Source: CAZUCE01 sp964619265 (lineage in GTDB: Bacteria > Planctomycetota > UBA1135 > GCA-002686595). From it: a stretch of 49,808 bases of DNA. The number at the start of each line of letters is the position of its first letter. Within the stretch, counting starts at the first letter, position 1. The DNA lies in NCBI GenBank assembly GCA_964619265.1, contig CAZUCE010000031.1, positions 1-49,808 on the forward strand, read 5' to 3'. Positions 27,501-34,066 of the stretch are shown here, piece by piece. The notes below the pieces were generated by a model. That model had not been told where the DNA came from. It saw only the letters and a program-made list of their open reading frames with translations, and ran no database searches. The position numbers and the translations under genes are program-made.

Positions 27501-28041
27501 GAGCTGATTCGTCAAATTCGAACGCGGAGCCCTCAAGCGAGGAGGTGATTCCACTGGAGATCAGGTCCCAATTGGCGCCGTCTCCGACGGACTCCGGAGT
27601 CACGTTCGGGCCGCTGAACGCGATGTCGATCACGTCGTCGCCTAGCCCGACCCCTTGGGTCGCACCGGAAATTTCGAAGGTGGGCGCCGCGTTGTCCGAG
27701 GCCGTGACCGGTTGGAAAGTCTCAGGAATGCCCGATTGACCCACGATGCGGACCTGGTGCGAAGGCGTCACGCGTTCGTTCCAGGTCACCAGCAGACGCG
27801 TCGGATCCTCCGCATCCACGGCGGTCGACTGGGCCAACTGACCCGCGTCCGACTCGAACGAAGCCGGTCCGAGCACCAAACCTTCGCCCGTAAAGTCGAC
27901 CGCGGTGGTGAAACCGGCCGGGTCTTCGCTCAAATCTTGAACGACTTGGAACGGGCTGGGAGCCGGGCCATCGCCTCCGCACGAAGCGAGCGGAAGAGAA
28001 CAAGAGGCCAAGCTGACGAGGAGGATCTCCCTCGCTTTCAT
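24538..28041 (-). CDS. Large lipoprotein with repeated bacterial Ig-like (SbsA/Big_5-type) domains
   Basis: A 1167-residue surface protein. A lipoprotein signal ends at Cys21 (LASCGG); Cys14 in an earlier LASC is a second possible site. The rest is a chain of about ten beta-sandwich repeats of 90-110 residues. Many open with DxTAPTL or similar and contain VDFxFSEAMDP-like strands and a DLAGN/DAAGN turn (as in GFRDLAGNEMIFAND, VTDLAGNSMF, EVLDAAGNSLLG). Such Ig-like domains occur in S-layer and adhesion proteins and as spacers in surface proteins; no catalytic domain was seen. The protein is acidic and Cys-poor. The start at 28041 gives the signal peptide; the open frame upstream is not signal-like. 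A role in surface structure or binding is inferred. Confidence 0.85.
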   Translation of the reverse strand: MKAREILLVSLASCSLPLASCGGDGPAPSPFQVVQDLSEDPAGFTTAVDFTGEGLVLGPASFESDAGQLAQSTAVDAEDPTRLLVTWNERVTPSHQVRIVGQSGIPETFQPVTASDNAAPTFEISGATQGVGLGDDVIDIAFSGPNVTPESVGDGANWDLISSGITSSLEGSAFEFDESAQTLRITTDATANVHGEFELAASGLASVADVAVSSAPEAGTATGDDVAPTLVSATQNLTEDEFGRVIDFQFSEAMDPAFSGAPQNFSLGFPVFATGVSQPSEDTLRVTFEDPVVPGFATVFPLGLRDAHGNEFSSPGIDPAAGSTVPNAFSSNPELRTVENEGGDELVVRTVQALAPEFANVGAAWNLTVEGSPVVLADESFSYDLSARTLTATLPADFQNGLEFSVEPAALTDLLAPKLYDVDGEEFVGSFTGTVAGETQLPGVVLVLQNRTLDPSGSTFDFRFSEDLDAVTAETTGAVVSGNGPLVSTTVLQADKSLLRVILDGSGLPGAVNFDVSGFRDLAGNEMIFANDLQAISTDVTAPTLLAFEAIGVQGPDNDELVVTFSDNMFVDDVEAEFKWTIESPPGTPLLAGFAEATYDDATRTATFATGEGADQFQTGEDVRITFTDVRDLGGNSLTGVFEFEADVENEFPVIETAFVSSAPNNDQITVRLSEAIGDFDDSFTSYELVDDTSTVIGTPTLISRTADGRGVTLRFGQEITPGLHGLNVAGVTDLAGNSMFPVGDFKLEFEDSLPLAILSSFTGFESIEGESNDRFTVEFDRRPAVAEVTDLDNWSLFNQTSGEQLTMNGVMLTYDGDRLVTFDLNGSTDPNFQNTEAYRVEVAGLISVQGIPLTMTESFIATATGDNLIPEISGGGVRLDPQNVDAVLIELSEAIDFDQLMPGNCNLNGSPAVGVEQVGPRSVRARFSTDPSEADDVNIFMFDLAGNLSIASGLVQAADATGPLLAGGFSANSVSGFGGDHLLVSFNEPIVASDAITASAYELTFNGEVVSLSGGSLRYSSVGNQVRIDLPVGLEIPVGATVGLTVSGLRDHAGNVQATAATVQVPATGDTTAPALESAFVNRRVDASGRTVDVSFNEDVQASSVATVLAWSASGGQGVLSATRLGNRAVRLEFDSDLGASTTLTAIEVLDAAGNSLLGASIDPLD

Positions 28042-28271
28042 GGGGGCGTGTGGGCTTTGGTCCAGGGTCGAGCCGCGAACAGGGAGGTCCGCAGAAACGG
28101 CGCTATCGACAAGCCTCAGCCCAATCTCGAGCGCGCTCGTGTTCGCCAGTCCCACGCCTGGGCAGCCGCCCAGACCTTCACCTCGGCGGCGCTCTCACGA
28201 GCCCCCCCCCTAGACAAGGCACCGCTGCGAGCCCGGAAGCAGCCCTGGACGGCGTCTTCTCCTCCAGAGAA

Positions 28272-29921
28272 CTAAAAGACAGGTGGCTCCAGTCGCGTGG
28301 ATGCGAGACGCAGACCCACGGGACCGAGACCAACTCCCTGGAACGCTAGGTCGAGCCCGAGCCAGCCGACCTGGGGAGCCAGCTCCAAGCGGTACTCGCC
28401 TGGAGCACTCTGAATCATCGGGATGGCAAACCACGGCGCCGCGAGGTTCACGTTCAATGGGCCGGAGACGCCCGGAAGCGCGAGGCCCGGACCGGGCTCG
28501 CCAACCAGCAACACAGCCGCCGTGGAACCCGGAGCTGAGAATTGCACCGTTGAGTCGAGCCCTGGCTGCAGGGTTCGTCGCAGAACCTGATCGGCCGTCC
28601 CGGCGGAGTAGAGGTGAACCCGACCCGAGCTACCCGCTTGGTTGGAGTGGACGTCCTTCGCCCCGATGGCCAGCCGCTCCCCGTCCGCAGACAGGTCCAA
28701 GGACATCACCGATCCAGGAAGGTCGACCTCCAACAGAGTCGAGCGGCCAAGCGTGTCGAACAGCAGCACCTCGGGGGCGCTATCGCCCGTCCCCCACAAT
28801 CCGAACGCCGCACGATCTCCGGTTGCGTCCAGCGCGCAGTCCGCGACCTGGTTCTGCAAGGACGCGCCGGGCGCGTCCTGCCCGGCTAACAGGGTTTCAA
28901 CCGGCGGGTCTGCGTCGAGCTCATAGAAGGAAAGATCGACGGCCCGACCATCGGTGTAGCGCCACCAGCCGGCGGCGAGACGGGTGCCGTCCCTGGAAAG
29001 ATCGAGGGCGGTTGGCGTGTAGCCGCTGCGACCTTGAAGGAGGGGCAGTGCGGCGTAGCCGGCTGAACCACCGGCCAGACGGCCGATCGCGCCGAACAGG
29101 CCGTAGGCCACGTGGGTACCATCGCCGGACAGCGCGACGGCAGTCGGCGCGAATCCAAGGGCTTCAGCATGCAGGAGCTGACCACTTCCATCGAAGATTC
29201 GAAGGTCCTGACCGCTTTGTAGCAGGAGCCGTTGGCCATCGTCCGAAAGGGCCAGCGCTCGCAGGCTCGTGCCGGGCAGGATCTGCTCGAAAACAAGCGC
29301 GCCGGTTTCGCGGAGCAGCACGCGCAGCCGAATCGACCCGCTGAGTCCGTCAAGCTCCGCGAGCGCCAGGCGGCTCCCAAGCGGAGCTGCGCTGAGCAAG
29401 GCGGGGCCGCCGCCGAAGGCGCTTGCGCTTGCCGGGCCGCTTGGGCTCACGCTGAGGTTTTGGGTCCAGGCGATGGCCGCTGGCTGGTGGGCCAAGCGCG
29501 CCGTCAGCACTCGCGGTCCCGTCACGGGCTGGGCCAGTTCGAAGAGCCAGCCACCGGTCGCCTCGACCGAAAGCGGGGCCGCTGAGCCGTGCACGGACGG
29601 AAAGTCCGCTAGCACCGGCTGGCTGGCGGAGCCGTCCCATTCGAGCTGGCCACCGAGAAGCAGGCTTCTGGAATGGGTCCCACTGGCTCCGACGATCAGC
29701 AAATCGCCGTCTAGGGCCAGGGCGAGGTCGCGCGGCAGCCAGCTCTGGCCCGCGGCGGGCCCTTGCTGCCAGCGCTCGCCGGGCGCGAACGGCTCGGGCG
29801 CCTGGGCGGTAGCCAGCGGGCCCAGCGCCAGCGCGAAAAAGGCTGCGCGGGAAAATTTGCCACGGCCGCGGTGCCCCAAAACTCCGGATCCCGATCCACC
29901 CCTTTCACCTTGATAGCCCAT
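28272..29921 (-). CDS. Secreted beta-propeller-like (WD40-type) protein
   Basis: A 549-residue exported protein with an N-terminal signal sequence (basic start, then AAFFALALGPLATAQA). Repeating strands such as LALSDDGQRLLLQSGQDLRIFDGSG, VALSGDGTHVAYGLFG, ALDLSRDGTRLAAGWW and SLDLSADGERLAIGAKD follow the LxLSxDGxxLAxG pattern of WD40/PD40-like propellers, about six or seven blades. The C-terminal ~100 residues form a separate beta-rich domain (VQFSAPGSTAAVLLVGEPGPGL). No enzyme motif was found. ATG at 29921 is preferred over the TTG at 29927. The gene lies upstream of the Ig-like lipoprotein with a 230-bp gap, so the two may or may not be one unit. Confidence 0.72.
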   Translation of the reverse strand: MGYQGERGGSGSGVLGHRGRGKFSRAAFFALALGPLATAQAPEPFAPGERWQQGPAAGQSWLPRDLALALDGDLLIVGASGTHSRSLLLGGQLEWDGSASQPVLADFPSVHGSAAPLSVEATGGWLFELAQPVTGPRVLTARLAHQPAAIAWTQNLSVSPSGPASASAFGGGPALLSAAPLGSRLALAELDGLSGSIRLRVLLRETGALVFEQILPGTSLRALALSDDGQRLLLQSGQDLRIFDGSGQLLHAEALGFAPTAVALSGDGTHVAYGLFGAIGRLAGGSAGYAALPLLQGRSGYTPTALDLSRDGTRLAAGWWRYTDGRAVDLSFYELDADPPVETLLAGQDAPGASLQNQVADCALDATGDRAAFGLWGTGDSAPEVLLFDTLGRSTLLEVDLPGSVMSLDLSADGERLAIGAKDVHSNQAGSSGRVHLYSAGTADQVLRRTLQPGLDSTVQFSAPGSTAAVLLVGEPGPGLALPGVSGPLNVNLAAPWFAIPMIQSAPGEYRLELAPQVGWLGLDLAFQGVGLGPVGLRLASTRLEPPVF

Positions 29922-30085
29922 AGGCAAAGCTACCTCGCCCGAGGGGCGACGGCGGCTGGCCGGTTCGAAGCCCAGCCGAGCCCTACCGCACTCCCCCTCG
30001 GCCCGCGTAGGATCCCCCGCCCGTCCTCGTGTCCCCGCTGGGGTGCCCCGGCGCGGGCGCGAGCCTCCAGGCCCTCAATCCTCCC

Positions 30086-31198
30086 ATGAAACCGACCCCC
30101 CTGACCGCCGTCCACGAGGCTCTTGGAGCCCGCATGGTCGACTTCGGCGGCTGGAATATGCCGCTCCAGTACGGTCCTATCCTCGACGAGGTCCGCTGTG
30201 TGCGCGAACGCGGAGGCCTGTTCGACCTCTCTCATATGGGGCGCTTCGAGCTGCGCGGCCAAGGTGCCGTCGAGCTGGCCGACCGCTTGTTCACGAATCG
30301 CGTGGCCAGCATGAAAGTCGGGCAGATTCGCTACGGACTCCTGTGTCGCGAATCCGGCATGCCCCTCGACGACGTGCTCGTTTACCGCGCTGCCGACGAG
30401 GTCTCGGTGGTCGTCAATGCCTCCAACGCGGATCGCGACGCGGAGTGGATTCGCAAGCATGCGGCTGGCTTCGACGCTGAATTGCACATCCACACCGACC
30501 AGATCGCGATGATCGCGCTGCAGGGCCCAATCAGCGTCGATGTTCTTTCGAGTTGCACCGACGGCTCTGCGGAGGGTGACTCGGCCCCCGGCGACATCGG
30601 CTACTACCGCTTTGGTACAGGCACCGTGTGCGGAATCCCCGGAGTCCGGATGAGCCGCACCGGCTACACCGGAGAGGACGGTTACGAGCTGTACGTCCCC
30701 GCAGATCAAGCAGCGCGGGTTTGGAGCGAGCTGCTCAGCGCTGGGAAGGACTTGGGGCTCGAGCCGATTGGCCTGGGCGCCCGCGACACCTTGCGACTTG
30801 AAGCCGCCATGCCGCTGTTCGGTCACGAGATCTCCGACGAGCTCGACCCGATTCAGGCCGGGCTCAAGTTCGGCATCTCCTTCCACAAAACGAAGGTCGG
30901 AACGCTCGGTTTCGAAGCCCTCAAGGCATTCCGCGATGCGCCCACCCGCCAGTTGGTCGGCCTGGTCACCGAAGGCCCGCGCGTTCCGCGCCAGGGTCAC
31001 GAAGTCGTCCACGGCGACGAGCGGGTCGGATTCGTCTGCTCCGGCAGCGTTTCGCCGACTCTCGGAACGAACATTGCCACCGCCTACGTCCCACCGGCCC
31101 TCGCCGAACCGGGCACGCAGCTTGAAATCGAGCACCGCGGCAAGCGCCAAGCCGTCACGGTTCGCGAACTCCCCTTCTACTCGCGCTCGCGCGAGTAG
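30086..31198 (+). CDS. gcvT: Glycine cleavage system T protein (aminomethyltransferase)
   Basis: Transfers the methylene group from aminomethyl-lipoyl H protein to tetrahydrofolate, releasing ammonia. A 370-residue protein of normal length with family motifs: the N-terminal PLTAVHEALGARMVDFGGWNMPLQY, FDLSHMGRFELRG, ALQGP, SRTGYTGEDGYELY (folate site) and ARDTLRLEAAMPLFGHE. The start at 30086 (ATG) matches the family N-terminus; the frame from 30029 adds 19 unnatural residues. It is followed by gcvH after 47 bp. I looked for a glycine riboswitch in the 164 bp upstream and did not recognise its conserved elements. Confidence 0.95.
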   Translation: MKPTPLTAVHEALGARMVDFGGWNMPLQYGPILDEVRCVRERGGLFDLSHMGRFELRGQGAVELADRLFTNRVASMKVGQIRYGLLCRESGMPLDDVLVYRAADEVSVVVNASNADRDAEWIRKHAAGFDAELHIHTDQIAMIALQGPISVDVLSSCTDGSAEGDSAPGDIGYYRFGTGTVCGIPGVRMSRTGYTGEDGYELYVPADQAARVWSELLSAGKDLGLEPIGLGARDTLRLEAAMPLFGHEISDELDPIQAGLKFGISFHKTKVGTLGFEALKAFRDAPTRQLVGLVTEGPRVPRQGHEVVHGDERVGFVCSGSVSPTLGTNIATAYVPPALAEPGTQLEIEHRGKRQAVTVRELPFYSRSRE

Positions 31199-31245
31199 CT
31201 CTTCTTCCTCCATCGGATTCTTCCGCAACGCATTCGAATCAGACC

Positions 31246-31641
31246 ATGCGCCCCGACGATCGCAAGTACACGAAGACCCACGAGTGGGTAAAGCAGGACG
31301 GTGACACCGTTGTAGTCGGCATCACCGATCACGCCATCGAAGCCCTCTGCAGCGGCAACGTAGGCGACCTGGTCTACTGCGACCTGCCCGCAGCTGGACG
31401 TACGATTGCCGAGGGCGAGACCTTCGGCGAGATCGAGTCCGTCAAAGCCGTCTCGGATCTCAACGCTCCCGTCGGTGGCGAGATCATCGAGACCAACGCC
31501 GCAATCGAGGATCACCTTGAGATCCTCTCCGACGATCCCTGGAACAAGGGCTGGATGATTCGCATCAAGCCGACCGGCAAGGGGATCGACGAAGCCGACC
31601 TGATGGACGCCGAGGCTTACGAAGCCCATACGGCCAGCTGA
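31246..31641 (+). CDS. gcvH: Glycine cleavage system H protein
   Basis: Lipoyl carrier of the glycine cleavage complex, 131 residues. It carries the motif GEIESVKAVSDLNAPVGGEI, with Lys67 as the lipoylation site, and begins with the family pattern KYTKTHEWV. It shuttles the aminomethyl intermediate between the P, T and L proteins. The next gene encodes a lipoate ligase-like protein that may lipoylate it. No gcvP is in the window. Confidence 0.97.
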   Translation: MRPDDRKYTKTHEWVKQDGDTVVVGITDHAIEALCSGNVGDLVYCDLPAAGRTIAEGETFGEIESVKAVSDLNAPVGGEIIETNAAIEDHLEILSDDPWNKGWMIRIKPTGKGIDEADLMDAEAYEAHTAS

Positions 31642-31703
31642 CCGATCCGGCCCATTCCCCCTGGCGCCTGATCCTCGACTGGGATCGCGCGCCCGCTGAG
31701 CAG

Positions 31704-32369
31704 ATGGCCCTCGACGAGGCCCACCTGCTCGGCCTGGGTCCCCAAGGCCCTTTGGACCGCGTGTTGCGGTTCACCACCTGGAGTCCGGCTGGGACGAGCC
31801 TCGGTTACTTCCAAAGACTCGAGGAGTTTGCCGAGCTGCCGCCGGGCCCTGTCGTGCGAAGGCAAACCGGCGGGGGTGCGATTCACCACGCCGGTGAGTT
31901 GACGTTCACGTTGGCTGCACCGGATTCAGACCCGCTGTATCGCGGGCCGGTAGCGGAATCCTATGACCGCTTGCATGCCCTGCTGGCTGCAGCATTGGTG
32001 GATCTAGGCCTCCCCGCCGAACCGCGGGGGGAACGCGAACTGGCTTCCGAGCACGCGGGAACGGGAATGTGCTTTGCGAAATCGAGTCGCTTCGACCTGA
32101 TCTGGCCCAACCCGTCCGGGCGGCTCGCGAAGGGCGTCGGCTCAGCCCAACGTCGCCGGGGCGGCCGCGTGTTGCACCACGGTTCGATCAAGCTTCTGGT
32201 CGACCCCTACGAGCCCGATGTAGCGCTGGTGCCGAGCGCCCCCCTGGCAGTGCTGGAGGCCTGGTTGCCCCACCTGGCACGAGCCGGGGTGACCTACGAA
32301 CCAAGCCCGCTCTCCGGCACCGAGCTGAACCACGCAACAGAACGCGCCGAGCACTTCATCGAGCGCTGA
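31704..32369 (+). CDS. Lipoate-protein ligase A family protein
   Basis: Transfers lipoate or octanoate to carrier proteins; here GcvH just upstream is the obvious target. The 221 residues from ATG 31704 show MALDEAHLL, VVRRQTGGGAIHH (the RRxTGGGxVxH motif), DLIWPN with RLAKGVGSAQRRRGGRVLHHGSI (the conserved KxxGSAQ.R lysine) and a C-terminal helix. The ATG lies inside the conserved NMALDEA segment. About 22 residues encoded before it (PWRLILDWDRAPAEQ) clearly belong to the family N-terminus. No ATG, GTG or TTG exists in frame between there and the gcvH stop, so the real start may be CTG at 31638, overlapping the gcvH TGA. Its TGA lies at the edge of the second nested palindrome. LplA, LipM and LipL types cannot be separated by eye. 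Confidence 0.85.
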   Translation: MALDEAHLLGLGPQGPLDRVLRFTTWSPAGTSLGYFQRLEEFAELPPGPVVRRQTGGGAIHHAGELTFTLAAPDSDPLYRGPVAESYDRLHALLAAALVDLGLPAEPRGERELASEHAGTGMCFAKSSRFDLIWPNPSGRLAKGVGSAQRRRGGRVLHHGSIKLLVDPYEPDVALVPSAPLAVLEAWLPHLARAGVTYEPSPLSGTELNHATERAEHFIER

Positions 32370-32596
32370 CTGACCCCATTCCAGCGGCAAGCGGTGATAC
32401 GGTGCCAGAGCAAAACGCACCGGTGGGGATACGGTGCCAGAGCAAAATACACCGCTGAGGCATCGGCAGCTTCGCTGCCGGGCCGCGGCTTCGCCGCGGC
32501 TGCCTCAGCGGTGTATTTTGCTCTGGCACCGTATCCCCACCGGTGCGTTTTGCTCTGGCACCGTATCACCGCTTGCCTCCGAGACTGGGGTCAGTC
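32368..32596. repeat. Nested palindromic element, copy 2
   Basis: Perfect 77-bp inverted repeat (32386-32462 with 32501-32577) and an outer 11-bp pair GACTGACCCCA/TGGGGTCAGTC (32368-32378 with 32586-32596). Each arm carries two units with GATACGGTGCCAGAGCAAAA. The 38-nt tip has two mini-hairpins, CGGCAGC-TTC-GCTGCCG and GCCGCGGC-TTC-GCCGCGGC. The tip is the reverse complement of that in copy 1 apart from a few bases, so the two copies are in opposite orientation. The element sits between the convergent lipoate ligase and sulfatase genes; both stop codons overlap its outermost stem. Confidence 0.92.
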
Positions 32597-34066
32597 GGTG
32601 TAGCCCAAGCGCCGCAGGATCGCCTGCTCGCCGGTGGTCAGGTCGCGACCGCGGCCGACTCGGTTGGCTGACTCGGTGCGGAACAGATCCTCGGCCTGCA
32701 TCACCAACCGGGTCGCCGTATTCCGGTCCAGTCGCGATCCGACATCTTCGCGTTCTTCCGGGTCGGACGCGAGTCGATAGTGCTCCAGCCGATCCAGCGG
32801 GGTCCCGGTCGGCTTGACGTGCACGATCGTCTTCGACTCCGCATCCCGGAAGGACACCGAAGGATTGTAGTGGTTGGACCGCGCCACCAACGCGCGCTCG
32901 AGCCGTTCGGTGTGAACCAACTTGGCGAGCGAAATCCCGTCCAGATCGCGGTTCGGCGGATCGAGCCCCAGCCAATCGCACAGCCCCGGCAGTAGGTCCA
33001 CCGACCCGACCGGGAGCGTCACGCGTGAACCCGGGTCCGGATACGGCCAACGAGCCACTTCAGCTAACGCCGCCGGCGGACGCACCACCATCGGAACACG
33101 CAGCATCTCGTCGTAGAGGGTCTCGTTGTGTCCCCACACGCCGTGCTGCCAAAACGCCTCGCCGTGGTCCGACGTCACCACGACCAGGGTCGAATCGGTC
33201 ACCGCATGTTTTTCAAGCAGGCCGAGCCAACCACCCAACTCGTGGTCCACGTACGCCAAGTTTGCGTCGTACAGATCGATCGCAGCTTGCACGTCCGCCT
33301 CGCTGACCGCCGGAGCCCCCTCCTCGAGCGTCGCAACCAGGGTCTCGGTATCGCCTTTCGCAAACGGTCCTCCATAGGACGGATCTCGATAGCGATCGAA
33401 GAACGGCGCAGGCGGCGTGTAGGGCGTGTGGGGCTCCAGGACGTGTAGATAAAACAGCGCAGGATCCAAGATCCCCGAGCCCTGCTCTAGCCAGCCCTCC
33501 AGGATCCCTGTGAACTCGTCCGCCTTGGCTTCGTGGAACGACTCGCCGGTGCGCTCGTTCTCGAAGGTGGCCGGGCGCTCCGCGGTTGGCAGGAGCAGGT
33601 TCTCGAAAGACTCGAAGCCCTGGTGCAGGTCGAAGACCTCGCTGCCGTTCAGGTTGGCGACCGCGCCCAGGGTCTCGTAGCCCGCCTCGCCCAGGTGCTC
33701 GGCGATCGTGACCTCCTCGGCCGGCAGCACGTAACCCTTGTCCACCAAGCCATGGTTCTGGGGCAGCCGCCCGACCAGGATCGAAGGAATGCTAGCCAAG
33801 GTGTAGGGAGCGTGAGAGAAGGCCTGCTCGCAGGTGAAGCCCTCGGCCGCCAGCCCGTCCAGATTCGGCGTCGTGTCGCGCTCGTAGCCCAGGTGCGAGA
33901 CATGGCTGGCATGCAGGGCGTCGAGCACAACGAGCAGGACGTTTGGACGCGGGGGCTCAGCCCCGCACCCGACGAGGGTCGCCGCGGTGAGCGCCGGCCC
34001 GCCTGCGCGCCTCCACCAGCTCCCCGGGCTGTTGCCTTTGGGGAAGCCGCTATCCTCAGATGCCAT
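32591..34066 (-). CDS. Sulfatase/alkaline phosphatase-superfamily lipoprotein
   Basis: A 491-residue protein. A short hydrophobic signal ends in LVGC (Cys34), so it is probably a lipoprotein. The superfamily metal-site motifs are present: NVLLVVLDALHASH with Asp49, YERDTTPNLDGLAAEG, and VVVTSDHGEAFWQHG (metal Asp/His). The nucleophile region reads YTLASIPS: Thr89 stands where formylglycine sulfatases have Cys or Ser in CxPSR, and the Arg is missing. It is therefore more like the Thr-dependent phosphodiesterase/phosphatase branch. The substrate is unknown. Its ATG (34064-34066) overlaps the start of the divergent paralogue. Upstream ATGs up to 34159 are possible but would run into that gene. 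Confidence 0.85.
   Translation of the reverse strand: MASEDSGFPKGNSPGSWWRRAGGPALTAATLVGCGAEPPRPNVLLVVLDALHASHVSHLGYERDTTPNLDGLAAEGFTCEQAFSHAPYTLASIPSILVGRLPQNHGLVDKGYVLPAEEVTIAEHLGEAGYETLGAVANLNGSEVFDLHQGFESFENLLLPTAERPATFENERTGESFHEAKADEFTGILEGWLEQGSGILDPALFYLHVLEPHTPYTPPAPFFDRYRDPSYGGPFAKGDTETLVATLEEGAPAVSEADVQAAIDLYDANLAYVDHELGGWLGLLEKHAVTDSTLVVVTSDHGEAFWQHGVWGHNETLYDEMLRVPMVVRPPAALAEVARWPYPDPGSRVTLPVGSVDLLPGLCDWLGLDPPNRDLDGISLAKLVHTERLERALVARSNHYNPSVSFRDAESKTIVHVKPTGTPLDRLEHYRLASDPEEREDVGSRLDRNTATRLVMQAEDLFRTESANRVGRGRDLTTGEQAILRRLGYTD

Noticed and set aside
29922..30085. Possible glycine riboswitch before gcvT
   Set aside because: The conserved riboswitch elements were not recognised in this short GC-rich leader.
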